Origin: a bacterium
Lineage (GTDB): Bacteria; Chloroflexota; Dormibacteria; UBA8260; Bog-877
NCBI GenBank assembly: GCA_021817025.1
Contig: JAKAWF010000006.1
Span: 1-33,028 of the forward strand
Reading direction: 5' to 3'
Length of the DNA: 33,028 bases
This document shows, piece after piece, positions 1 to 7,284 of the stretch; within the stretch, counting starts at the first letter, position 1, and every line of letters starts with the position of its first letter. A program made the translations under genes and the position numbers. The notes under the pieces are model-generated. The model saw only the letters and a program-made list of their open reading frames with translations. It was not told the DNA's origin and searched no databases.

Positions 1-745
1 ACCGGCAACCCCCGAAGTCGTGGAGGTGGAGCCGCGCTCCGTGCCGAGGTTCTTGTTGTAACACTTCGGGACTCGCTCGACCCCATGGCTGAAGCCAGGG
101 GCTTGCGCTCGCACGAGGTCAGGCAGGGCCACGGCGCGGGCGCGGCCTGGGCTCATTGGCTGGATGTCATCCGGCCGGATCGACGGACCCGCAACCGAGC
201 CCCCCGGCGGGAGGGACGACTGCGGCATCGAGAAATCTGGCCTGGTGATCTGGGACCGGGCCGAGGGTCTCGACGCCCATTCGGGTTTCATATGTTCTGC
301 AACGAAGGTGGTCCGCCAACGGTTCAAACTGGCCGGGTTCCGCCGACCGCCGCCGCGGGCAGCGGCCGCCGCCAACCGTGATCGCACCAAGCTCGCACCC
401 GGGGCGCGGGCGCCTCCCACCCATCTGAGGCCCGGCAAAGGCGGCGGGAGCCCGTGGGTCTGGAGCGCCGACCAGACCCCGCAGCGCGCCCTCCCCCCTC
501 TCCAGGAGGAGGGCCAGCCCTCCGCCGACCGCCGGATGCGCCCCCGACCTCGCCGATCCCGCAACGATTCCTTCGATCCAGCCCCAAATGGTGACCTGAC
601 AGCTCGGCTGCGCCTGGGCCACTTCAGGGGACCCGCTCCCCAAGGTTCGAGGACCGGTCCCGGCGGCTCGGACCGCAGCTGGTGCCATGCCCGGCCCGGG
701 GAGTTGGAGCCGCCGCCAGCCCCTGATTGAACCGAATCCACCGGA
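1..745. other. gene-poor region with no convincing coding sequence
   Basis: Several frames stay open here on both strands, but the translations are Arg/Pro/Gly-rich with no recognisable domain, as expected from GC-rich DNA lacking stops. In frame 2 the first 61 bases read as a possible last stretch of an upstream protein (ending ...SVPRFLL, stop at 59-61). That is plausible but too short to support. A small hairpin, GGAGGG/CCCTCC, sits at 508-523 without a T-tract. I see no tRNA, rRNA, RNase P RNA or tmRNA signature. Confidence 0.5.
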
Positions 746-805
746 GTGGCGTTGAAGAGACAGCAAACCGCCCCCGGGTGGCCACCAGTGACGACGATCA
801 GGAGA

Positions 806-2113
806 ATGAATTTGTTGGGCAAGATCAAACTGGGATTCGTGGTGAGCCTCTTGGCCCTCCTGGCATCGGCCACCGTGGCGTCAGCCGCCAGCCCCATTCA
901 ACTCAGCTCCTACCGCAGCACCCTGGTGGGCTCGGTGGTGGCGCCGAACGGAGACGTCAATCCCTACGGACTGACGGTCGTGCCGACCACCGTCGGCAAC
1001 CTGGTGGCGGGTGATGTCCTGGTCGCTGACTTCAACTCAAGCACTACCCCCGGGGCCGGCACGACCATCTTGGAGGTCAACCCAACCACCGGGACCTCAA
1101 GCGTTTTCTTCCAGGGAAGTGCCACCAATGGCGTGGTGGGACCGGTCGGGATCGCGATCAACCCCGTCAACGGCATCGTTTGGCTTGGTGACTACGGACC
1201 GGCCAACTCGGCAGGGACCTACAGTGGTGCGGCCAGCGACGTGGTTGCGGTCAAGCCCACGGGCACCGTCCTGGCAACCTTCAACAACACCACCACCGGC
1301 ACCACGGACTTCAATGGGGTCTGGGGTCAGGCGGTCAGCGACGTCAACGGGCAGGTCGCCTTCTACTGGACGAACGCCGGCGACGGCACCACCGGAACCG
1401 GTGGCGGTCAGGTCTGGCGGCTCAACCCCAACCCCACGGGAACCAAGAACGGCCAGCCGCTGAACGCCACCTACACACTGATTGCCTCAGGGCTTGACTC
1501 CAGCCCGGCCGGTACCACCGCCGCCACCACCGTGGGACCTCAGGGCATGGCCTACGATCCCGCCAACGGGAACCTGTACGTGACCGAGGACTCGTCCAAC
1601 CAGATGGTGGCGATCCCAGGCGCCGCCACCGCCACCAGCGCGACCACGACGAAGCCGATCCTTGCGGGGACGCCCCTGAATTCGCCCCAAAACGTGGTGG
1701 TGGATCCCACCTCCGGGAACTTGGTCGTGGCCAATGGGGCCGGCAACAACGACCTCATCGAGCTGAGCACCACAGGCCAGGTGTTGAGCACTCTGAACGT
1801 CGACTCGACCGCTCCCGCCGGTGCCCTCTTTGGCCTGGCGGCGATCGTGGTCAACAACCAGTTGGCCCTCTACTACGGGAACGCCGACAGCAACAACCTG
1901 TACTTGCTGAGTGCGCCGGCTGCCGCAGCGACTCCCACTCCGACCGCCACCCCCACCGCGACCCCACTGGTGCCGGTGCCGACGACCGGTGCGGGCATAG
2001 GCGGATCCCCCGGCGGCCCGCTGCTGCTGCTGGTCGGGGGCCTGGCCATCGCGGCGGGCGTGGTCACAATGGGGGTCTTCCGGAGTCGGCGGCGGGCCGA
2101 CTCGCAGCGGTAG
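806..2113 (+). CDS. secreted beta-propeller-like surface protein with VPTTG cell-wall-anchor tail
   Basis: A predicted exported, wall- or membrane-anchored protein of about 435 aa. It starts with a Lys-containing n-region, a hydrophobic core (GFVVSLLALLASATVASA) and an Ala-x-Ala type cleavage site. The middle has spaced NHL/SMP-30-like beta-propeller phrases (NPYGLTVVP, GPVGIAINPVNGIVWLGD, GPQGMAYDPANGNLYVTED, SPQNVVVDPTSGNLVVANG). A Thr/Pro linker (PTPTATPTATP) follows, then VPTTG, a hydrophobic segment and an RSRRR tail, the architecture of an LPxTG-type sorting signal. The start is uncertain: ATG 806 lies only 1 nt after AGGAG (800-804). TTG 812, 7 nt after that SD, gives an ideal signal peptide; GTG 788 or 746 are also in frame. 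Ligand and function are unknown. It stands alone, with no operon partner. Confidence 0.75.
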   Translation: MNLLGKIKLGFVVSLLALLASATVASAASPIQLSSYRSTLVGSVVAPNGDVNPYGLTVVPTTVGNLVAGDVLVADFNSSTTPGAGTTILEVNPTTGTSSVFFQGSATNGVVGPVGIAINPVNGIVWLGDYGPANSAGTYSGAASDVVAVKPTGTVLATFNNTTTGTTDFNGVWGQAVSDVNGQVAFYWTNAGDGTTGTGGGQVWRLNPNPTGTKNGQPLNATYTLIASGLDSSPAGTTAATTVGPQGMAYDPANGNLYVTEDSSNQMVAIPGAATATSATTTKPILAGTPLNSPQNVVVDPTSGNLVVANGAGNNDLIELSTTGQVLSTLNVDSTAPAGALFGLAAIVVNNQLALYYGNADSNNLYLLSAPAAAATPTPTATPTATPLVPVPTTGAGIGGSPGGPLLLLVGGLAIAAGVVTMGVFRSRRRADSQR

Positions 2114-2126
2114 AGCGCGCTCTACC
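2109..2126 (+). terminator. perfect inverted repeat over the stop codon of the surface protein gene
   Basis: GGTAGAGCG/CGCTCTACC is a perfect 9+9 palindrome. As RNA it folds as a 7-bp stem with a CGCG loop, and the TAG stop (2111-2113) lies inside the stem. No T-run follows, so it may be an inefficient terminator, an mRNA 3'-end stabiliser or a protein-binding palindrome. Confidence 0.4.
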
Positions 2127-2532
2127 CAGGCCAAGTCGGGGGTGGAGCCGGCGCCGCCGCTCCACCCCCGCGACCGACCTTCCCGGCGGTCGCCATCTCA
2201 GCGGACTCTTGGTGCCGACTGGGACAGGAACGTCTCGAGCCGGCCCCCATCGGTCCCGGTCGGCCCGGACGTGAAGCCGTTGGGGCTCGTCTTGGTAGCG
2301 GATGACAATCCCCGCCCGGAGGTGGAATCGCAAGCCGGGCGTAGGCGTGGAAGTCCTGGTCGGAAAATCAGAATTCATCTGGCGTCGGGCCGGCTCTGAG
2401 AATCCAGAGCCGAGCCAGGCCTGGGCCGGGCTGGACCGTCGGACCCAGGCGGTGCCCGGAACTCGAGACCGGGGTGCCTCGGGAGCGGCAGCCAATACCC
2501 GAGCGTGCGCCGATGTCGGTCGGCACTGGGAA
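2127..2532. other. intergenic region, no gene seen
   Basis: About 400 nt between the surface-protein gene and tRNA-Leu. Open frames on both strands have no recognisable content. A 5-bp hairpin (GCCGA/TCGGC, 2509-2524) lies just 3' of the minus-strand tRNA and might aid its 3'-end formation, but there is no T-tract. Confidence 0.4.
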
Positions 2533-2618
2533 TGGTGCCGAGACCGGGAGTTGAACCCGGACGAGCTTGCGCTCACTGCCCCCTCAAAGCAGCGTGTCTA
2601 CCATTTCACCACCTCGGC
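2533..2618 (-). tRNA. tRNA-Leu (anticodon GAG), CCA encoded
   Basis: Read on the minus strand, this is an 86-nt class II tRNA. The acceptor stem pairs GCCGAGG with TCTCGGC. The D-arm contains GTGAAATGGTAGAC. The anticodon stem CTGCT/GGCAG encloses the loop TTGAGGG (anticodon GAG, leucine). A long variable arm (TGAGCGCAAGCTCG) precedes a T-arm with GGTTCAACTCC. Discriminator A is followed by encoded CCA at 2535-2533. The long variable arm and A73 are typical leucine identity elements. Confidence 0.97.
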
Positions 2619-2627
2619 GCTGGCCCG

Positions 2628-2633
2628 ATCTTA
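2628..2633 (-). promoter_or_regulatory. candidate -10 box for tRNA-Leu
   Basis: TAAGAT on the minus strand, ending 9 nt before the tRNA 5' end. No good -35 hexamer at the expected distance. Confidence 0.35.
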
Positions 2634-2758
2634 GCGAATGCCGGCGCACCCCGGGGGCGACGCGGCATACCCGCGGGGTTCCACCGACTGGAGCCGCTCC
2701 GGATTGTCGTGATGACTCGCTCGCGCCACGACGCGTGGAGGGCGTGTTATCGTGACGG

Positions 2759-2916
2759 TGTCTTCGGGGCAGGGTGAGAATCCCGACCGGCGGTGACAGC
2801 CCGCGAGCGGAGCCAGGCGTGCGCTTGGCCGAGCAGGATCCGGCGCAATTCCGGAGCCGACAGTCAGAAGAGACAGGCCCGGCGGTCTGCCCTTCGAGTC
2901 TGGATGGGAGAGGACA
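2759..2916 (+). promoter_or_regulatory. FMN riboswitch (RFN element)
   Basis: The conserved RFN blocks are all present in order: TCTTCGGGGCAGGGTGA, AATCCCGACCGGCGGT, AGCCCGCGAGC, GCAGGATCCGG, AATTCCGGAGCCGACAGT and GGATGGGAGAGGA. The P1 helix forms between 2759-2765 (TGTCTTC) and 2910-2916 (GAGGACA), with one G-T wobble. It senses FMN and represses the downstream riboflavin genes. The output is discussed under the hairpin just before ribD. Confidence 0.96.
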
Positions 2917-2917
2917 A

Positions 2918-2967
2918 GCCTGGATCGACGCGCTCCAGGCCCAGCTCCCTGCCCCTCTAGCAGGGAG
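2918..2967 (+). promoter_or_regulatory. riboswitch expression platform: hairpin plus SD-sequestering hairpin
   Basis: Directly after the aptamer are a 7-bp hairpin (2918-2924 with 2934-2940) and a perfect 8-bp hairpin, CTCCCTGC (2945-2952) with GCAGGGAG (2960-2967). The right arm of the second contains the ribD Shine-Dalgarno AGGGAG, 4 nt before the ATG. No U-run follows, so control is most likely translational. GGGAG in the aptamer 3' strand (2906-2910) could instead pair with CTCCC (2945-2949) and free the SD when FMN is absent; that alternative pairing is inference. Confidence 0.75.
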
Positions 2968-2971
2968 AGAG

Positions 2972-4081
2972 ATGGCTGGACCGGCGAGAGCGAACCCTGG
3001 GTTCGAGCCCATGCAGAGGGCTCTGGAGCTGGCCGCCCAAGCGGACTTCGCCACCGCGCCCAATCCGATGGTGGGTGCGGTGGTGGTGAGTGGTGGCGAG
3101 GTTGTCGGTGAGGGCTTCCACCAGCGAGCGGGCGAACCCCACGCCGAGGTGCTCGCTCTCGCTCAGGCGGGTGAGCGGGCGCGAGGCGCTGAGCTCTGGG
3201 TGACCTTGGAGCCATGCTGCACCACGGGCCGGACCGGGCCGTGCACGAGCCGGGTGATCGCAGCGGGAGTGGCCCGGGTCCACGTCGCCATGGTTGACCC
3301 CAATCCCGCCGTCGCTGGGGCTGGACTGGGGGAGCTTCGGAAGGCCGGAATTGAAGTGGTCGTCGGGGAGCGCCGCGAGGAGGCGGCGCGGCTGATCGAG
3401 TTCTACTCGGAGTGGGTGCGCACCGGGCTACCCTTCGTAACCCTCAAACTGGCCATCAGCCTGGACGGCAAGGTCGCGACCGCGCAGGGCGAGTCGCGAT
3501 GGATCACCGGGGCGGAGGCGCGCGCCGACGGGCACCGGTTGCGCCACGCTCACGATGCGATCCTGGTGGGGGTTGGGACGGCTCTCGCCGACGATCCGGA
3601 GCTGAGCGCTCGGGCCGGCTTCGAAGGCGGGCGGCAGCCGCTGCGGGTGGTGGTCGACAGCAACTTGCGGCTGCCACCCTCGGCCCGCCTCCTGTACTCG
3701 GCGGGCGCACCGGTCCTGATCGCCACCGTGGCGGGAGCGGACCCGGAACTCCGCCGCGGGCTGGAGGCGGTGGGGGCCGAGGTGCTGGAGCTTCCCGCGT
3801 CCGGGGGTGTGGTGCCGCTCAGGGAGCTGCTGGTGCGCCTGGCCGGACGTGGGGTGATCAGCCTGCTGGTGGAGGGAGGGCCAACGCTGTTGGGGGCGAT
3901 GCGGGCGGAGGGCTTGGGCAACCGGGTGGTGGCCTACGTGGCTCCGATCGTGCTGGGCGGGGTCAGCGCCCCCGGGCCCTTCGGCGGCGCCGGCGCGGTC
4001 CAGCTGGCGGCTGGCTGGAGGCTGCACTGGACGGAAACGGCAAGGGTGGGGCCCGACTTGCGTCTCACCGCGGAGGTTTGA
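2972..4081 (+). CDS. ribD: bifunctional diaminohydroxyphosphoribosylaminopyrimidine deaminase / 5-amino-6-(5-phosphoribosylamino)uracil reductase RibD
   Basis: Carries out the second and third steps of riboflavin synthesis from GTP: deamination of the pyrimidine, then NADPH-dependent ribose reduction. The N-terminal cytidine-deaminase-type domain has the zinc ligands in HAEV (His57, Glu59) and the Cys82/Cys91 pair (PCCTTGRTGPC). The C-terminal reductase domain begins near residue 150 (FVTLKLAISLDGKVAT, then SRWITG) and has the family motif LLVEGGPTLLGA. The length (369 aa) is normal. ATG 2972 is chosen because it follows the sequestered SD AGGGAG. The reading frame is open further upstream, but that part lies inside the riboswitch. 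First gene of ribD-ribE-ribBA-ribH; ribE starts 1 nt after its stop. Confidence 0.95.
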   Translation: MAGPARANPGFEPMQRALELAAQADFATAPNPMVGAVVVSGGEVVGEGFHQRAGEPHAEVLALAQAGERARGAELWVTLEPCCTTGRTGPCTSRVIAAGVARVHVAMVDPNPAVAGAGLGELRKAGIEVVVGERREEAARLIEFYSEWVRTGLPFVTLKLAISLDGKVATAQGESRWITGAEARADGHRLRHAHDAILVGVGTALADDPELSARAGFEGGRQPLRVVVDSNLRLPPSARLLYSAGAPVLIATVAGADPELRRGLEAVGAEVLELPASGGVVPLRELLVRLAGRGVISLLVEGGPTLLGAMRAEGLGNRVVAYVAPIVLGGVSAPGPFGGAGAVQLAAGWRLHWTETARVGPDLRLTAEV

Positions 4082-4082
4082 C

Positions 4083-4727
4083 TTGTTCTCGGGCATTGTC
4101 TCGACGGTGGGCCGGGTGGAGGCGCTCCCTCACGCTCTGCCGGGGCGGCTGGTCATCGGCCACTCTCGGGAGTGGATCGCGGGTGACGTCGGCGACAGTG
4201 TGGCGGTCAGCGGATGCTGTCTCACCCTGATCGACTCCGGGCCCGCCCGGATCGCGGTCGAGGTCATTCCGGAGACCCTGCGCCGGACCACCCTGGGGGG
4301 GTTGGGGATCGGCGACCGGGTGAACCTGGAGCAGGCGCTGCAGCTGCAGAGCGCGGTCGGCGGACACCTGGTCAGTGGGCACATCGACGCCCAGGGGCGG
4401 ATCCTCGCCGTCGACCCGGAGGAGAACGCCGTCTGGCTGGAGATCGAGGTCCCGGCTCCGGTGGCTCGTTACTGTGTGCCCCAGGGCTCGATCGCCGTCG
4501 ACGGCTGCTCGCTGACCCTGGTCAGCGTCGCGGACGGGCCCGCGGATGTGGCCTCGATCAGGGTCTCTCTGATCCCCCACACAGTGGCCGGCACCATCGC
4601 ATCGGGATACCACCCAGGCGACTTCGTCAATCTGGAAGCCGACCAGATCGCGAAATTGGTGGAGCGCCTGGTGGCGCCGCATCGGGCACGTCCCGAATCA
4701 GCCGGCCCCGGGCCTGAGGCGAGGTGA
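4083..4727 (+). CDS. ribE: riboflavin synthase, alpha subunit
   Basis: Dismutates two 6,7-dimethyl-8-ribityllumazine molecules into riboflavin and the pyrimidine precursor, the last step of the pathway. The sequence begins MFSGIVSTVGRVEA, the hallmark N-terminus. It contains the two homologous lumazine-binding halves: the first with GCCLTLI and GGHLVSGHIDAQGRI, the second with IAVDGCSLTLVSV. At 214 aa it has the normal length. It starts at TTG 4083, 1 nt after the ribD stop, so translation is probably coupled to ribD and hence to the riboswitch. The C-terminal ~15 residues are Pro/Arg-rich and not part of the fold. Confidence 0.94.
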   Translation: MFSGIVSTVGRVEALPHALPGRLVIGHSREWIAGDVGDSVAVSGCCLTLIDSGPARIAVEVIPETLRRTTLGGLGIGDRVNLEQALQLQSAVGGHLVSGHIDAQGRILAVDPEENAVWLEIEVPAPVARYCVPQGSIAVDGCSLTLVSVADGPADVASIRVSLIPHTVAGTIASGYHPGDFVNLEADQIAKLVERLVAPHRARPESAGPGPEAR

Positions 4728-4734
4728 CCTGAGA

Positions 4735-5964
4735 GTGCCCATAACCCCGATTGACGACGCCGCCAAGGCCTTCGCCCAGGGCCAGTTCGTGATCATCATG
4801 GACGACGAGGAGCGCGAGAACGAGGGGGACCTCTGCGTTGCCGCTCAGACCATGACCCCCGAGCAGGTCAACTTCATGATGAGAGAGGCAAGGGGTCTGA
4901 TCTGCGTGGCGATGGAGGGACCCCGTCTCGACGAGCTCGAACTGCCCCCCATGCTCGATCACAACACCTCCCGCTTCAGCACCGGCTTCGCGGTCTCGGT
5001 GGACGCGGCCGCGCCCGAGGTCACCACCGGGATCAGCGCTGGGGACCGTGCGGTCACGATCCGGGCGCTGGCGGATTCTGAGTTCCAGGCGACCGACTTC
5101 GTCCGCCCGGGGCACATCTTCCCGCTGCGCGCCAAGCCGGGTGGGGTCCTGGTGCGGGCCGGCCACACGGAGGCGGTGGTCGACCTTGCCAAGCTGGCGG
5201 GGCTGACGCCGGCCGGGGTTCTCTGCGAGATCGCGAGCGGCGACGGCAGCATGGCGCGCCGGCCGGAGCTGGAGCGTTTCAGTCGCCGCCACCACATCCC
5301 GATCATCACCATCACCGACCTGATCGCCCACCGGCGCCAGCGGGAGCGGCTGCTGGACCGCGGGCCTCAGACCGAAATCCCCACCGAGTCGGGGCCCTGG
5401 CATGCGATCGGATTCGCGGACCGGATCACGGGGGCGGTCCACGTGGCGCTCTTCCTGGGCGAGCTGCCGCTACCCGAGCCGGTCCTGGTCAGGGTCCACA
5501 GCGAGTGCCTCACCGGCGATGTCTTCGGCTCGCTGCGCTGCGACTGCCAGGCCCAGCTGCACCAGGCGATGCGCCAGATAGCGAGGGCCGGGAGCGGGCT
5601 CATCGTCTACCTCCGCCAGGAGGGCAGGGGAATCGGCCTGATGGACAAGCTGCGGGCCTATGCCCTCCAGGACGAGGGCCGGGACACGGTGGAGGCCAAT
5701 CTCGAGCTGGGATTGCCCGCCGACAGCCGCGACTATCAGATCGGGAGTCAGATAATCACCGATCTAGGCATCCATCGGCTGCGGGTGATCAGCAACAACC
5801 CCCGCAAGTACTACGGCCTTCAGGGCCACGGCCTGGAAATCGTGGAACGGGTGCCGATCGTGATCAGGCCCAACCGCCACAACGCTCGCTATCTGGCCAC
5901 CAAGCAGGAGAAGATGGGCCATCTCCTGGGCGAGCCGGATGGGGACAATGGAGATCATCCATGA
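4735..5964 (+). CDS. ribBA: bifunctional 3,4-dihydroxy-2-butanone-4-phosphate synthase / GTP cyclohydrolase II
   Basis: Supplies both precursors of riboflavin. The N-terminal RibB domain (about 1-200) makes the four-carbon unit from ribulose 5-phosphate and shows the acidic active-site stretch DDEERENEGDL, the RPGHIFPL motif and the HTEA motif. The C-terminal RibA domain (about 205-400) opens GTP. It has the zinc-binding cysteines in HSECLTGDVFGSLRCDCQ, the RQEGRGIGL loop and the SNNPRKYYGLQGHGLEI end motif. It starts at GTG 4735. Its stop overlaps the ribH start (ATGA at 5961-5964). The length (409 aa) is normal for the fusion. Confidence 0.95.
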   Translation: MPITPIDDAAKAFAQGQFVIIMDDEERENEGDLCVAAQTMTPEQVNFMMREARGLICVAMEGPRLDELELPPMLDHNTSRFSTGFAVSVDAAAPEVTTGISAGDRAVTIRALADSEFQATDFVRPGHIFPLRAKPGGVLVRAGHTEAVVDLAKLAGLTPAGVLCEIASGDGSMARRPELERFSRRHHIPIITITDLIAHRRQRERLLDRGPQTEIPTESGPWHAIGFADRITGAVHVALFLGELPLPEPVLVRVHSECLTGDVFGSLRCDCQAQLHQAMRQIARAGSGLIVYLRQEGRGIGLMDKLRAYALQDEGRDTVEANLELGLPADSRDYQIGSQIITDLGIHRLRVISNNPRKYYGLQGHGLEIVERVPIVIRPNRHNARYLATKQEKMGHLLGEPDGDNGDHP

Positions 5965-6434
5965 GACAGATCCAAGGGGTTCTGGACGGCCGCGGGTTGA
6001 AGGTCTGCCTGGTCGCGGCCCGTTTCAACGAGACCATCGTGGAGCGACTGGTGGAGGGCGCTCGCCGGGCCCTGCTGCAACACGGGGTGAGCGAGGACGA
6101 CATCCAACTCATCTGGGTGCCGGGCGCTTTCGAGATCGCGGTGGCGGCAGCGGAGCGGGTGCAGCGGGGAGGAGTCGACGCCCTGGTGGCGCTGGGAGCC
6201 GTGATTCGCGGGGAGACCCCCCACTTCGAGTACGTCGCCCAGGGGGTGGCCTCGGGAATCGCCGAGCTCGGGGTCCGCCACCGGGTGGCGATCGGCTTCG
6301 GAGTCCTCACAGTCAACACCGTTGAGCAGGCCGCCGAGAGGGCCGGAGGCAAGCTCGGGAACAAGGGCTGGGAGGCCGCCGGTGCCGCCCTGGAGCTGGC
6401 CTCTGTGCTGCGCACCATCAGAGGTGAGAGCTGA
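5961..6434 (+). CDS. ribH: 6,7-dimethyl-8-ribityllumazine synthase
   Basis: Condenses the RibD-pathway product with the RibB product to form lumazine, the substrate of RibE; family members assemble into pentamers or 60-mer capsids. The sequence has the family motifs ARFNE (N-terminal ring), WVPGAFEIA, ALGAVIRGETPHFEYV (with the active-site His) and FGVLTVN. At 157 aa it has the normal length. It begins at ATG 5961 in a 4-nt overlap with ribBA. Last gene of the operon; the convergent rpmB follows. Confidence 0.96.
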   Translation: MRQIQGVLDGRGLKVCLVAARFNETIVERLVEGARRALLQHGVSEDDIQLIWVPGAFEIAVAAAERVQRGGVDALVALGAVIRGETPHFEYVAQGVASGIAELGVRHRVAIGFGVLTVNTVEQAAERAGGKLGNKGWEAAGAALELASVLRTIRGES

Positions 6435-6560
6435 GCAGGTGATGGCACGACTCGCCTGGACCTCCGTCGCCCCGCGCCGAGGGTCCGGTCAGGCCCGGTT
6501 CGGCCAGCCCCAGGGCTTCATCAGCGCTCCTCGGACGGCGCTCGCCGTGCGCAGGTCGGT

Positions 6561-6752
6561 TCAGGCGGACTTGGTGGCGGTGCGCAGGCAGCGAGTGCAG
6601 ACCCGCATCTTCTGCGCCATGCCGCCCCCCTGGGGAGCGATGTGGGCGGTGACCAGGTTGGGCATGAACCTGCGCCGGGTGTGCACCTTGGAGTGGCTGA
6701 CGTTGTTGCCCGCCACCGGGCCCTTGCCGCAGATCTCGCACCGCTTGGCCAT
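6561..6752 (-). CDS. rpmB: 50S ribosomal protein L28
   Basis: A small basic ribosomal protein of 63 aa on the minus strand. The sequence starts MAKRCEICGKGP and ends with VCTRCLRTATKSA. The two CxxC pairs (CEIC and CTRC) mark the zinc-binding form of L28. The VSHSKVHTRRRFMPN core is diagnostic. ATG at 6752-6750 is preceded by GAGG with 5-nt spacing. It diverges from asp23, the arrangement also known from Firmicutes, and converges with the riboflavin operon. Confidence 0.96.
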   Translation of the reverse strand: MAKRCEICGKGPVAGNNVSHSKVHTRRRFMPNLVTAHIAPQGGGMAQKMRVCTRCLRTATKSA

Positions 6753-6825
6753 GGCAACCTCAAGTGATCACTGAGTGGAGGGGCCAGGTCCCAGGACGGC
6801 CCCGAAGTATGATTCCGGGCGCAGT

Positions 6826-6897
6826 TTACCAGTCGCGACCGGAACGCGACTCTCTCAGCTCAGCCCTCGCCCGGCACCAAGCATAGTCTGTTAGGCA
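6826..6897 (+). promoter_or_regulatory. probable asp23 promoter, leaderless type
   Basis: Between the divergent rpmB and asp23 starts. A -10-like hexamer TAGTCT (6884-6889, or CATAGT 6882-6887) ends 8 nt before the asp23 ATG, and there is no SD, suggesting that transcription begins at or next to the start codon. No strong -35 hexamer is visible. For rpmB, a CATACT hexamer lies on the minus strand nearby (plus-strand AGTATG, 6807-6812). Confidence 0.35.
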
Positions 6898-7284
6898 ATG
6901 CCAACTGGCAATCCCCTGATTCAAACCCATCCGCTAGGCTCGGTCGAGCTCTCCCCGCGCGTGATCTCGGCGCTGGCGGCGAGGGTGAGCGCCGAGTGTT
7001 ATGGGGTGGCGGGGATGGCCGCCCGGGGCCTTCGTGACGGCATCGCGGAGCTGCTGAACCGAGAGAATGTCGAGCGCGGAATCGATCTCCGCATGGAAGA
7101 CCAGGGCATCGGTGTCGACCTATTCATCGTGGTCGAGCACGGGGTGAGGATTCTGGAGGTGGCCCACAACCTGATGAGCGCGGTCGGCTACAGCCTGCAC
7201 CACAATCTGGGCGTGAGGGTGCTCGAAGTGAACGTCAACGTCCAGGGCATTCAGCCCCCGCGCGTCCCCGGGGAGGTGGCCTAG
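6898..7284 (+). CDS. Asp23/Gls24 family envelope stress protein (YloU-like)
   Basis: A 128-aa Asp23-family protein. The N-terminal phrase SVELSPRVISALAARVSAECYGVAGMA and the C-terminal GVRVLEVNVNVQGIQ are characteristic of the family. It has no signal peptide or membrane segment. In Firmicutes, relatives (YloU, Asp23, AmaP partners) are linked to the cell envelope and alkaline stress, and YloU sits immediately before the DhaL-type gene yloV, exactly as here. The ATG has no SD (see upstream promoter). It abuts the next gene with no gap (TAG then ATG). Confidence 0.88.
   Translation: MPTGNPLIQTHPLGSVELSPRVISALAARVSAECYGVAGMAARGLRDGIAELLNRENVERGIDLRMEDQGIGVDLFIVVEHGVRILEVAHNLMSAVGYSLHHNLGVRVLEVNVNVQGIQPPRVPGEVA

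Noticed and set aside
85..766. Open frames on both strands in the first 750 bases, including a 199-codon minus-strand frame
   Set aside because: Translations are Arg/Pro/Gly-rich without recognisable domains or good SD; typical of stop-poor GC-rich DNA.
2064..2576. 170-codon minus-strand open frame
   Set aside because: It runs through tRNA-Leu and the end of the surface-protein gene and has no domain content.
2774..2971. Upstream in-frame extension of ribD
   Set aside because: It lies inside the FMN riboswitch and has no conserved residues; the SD and family start place the ATG at 2972.
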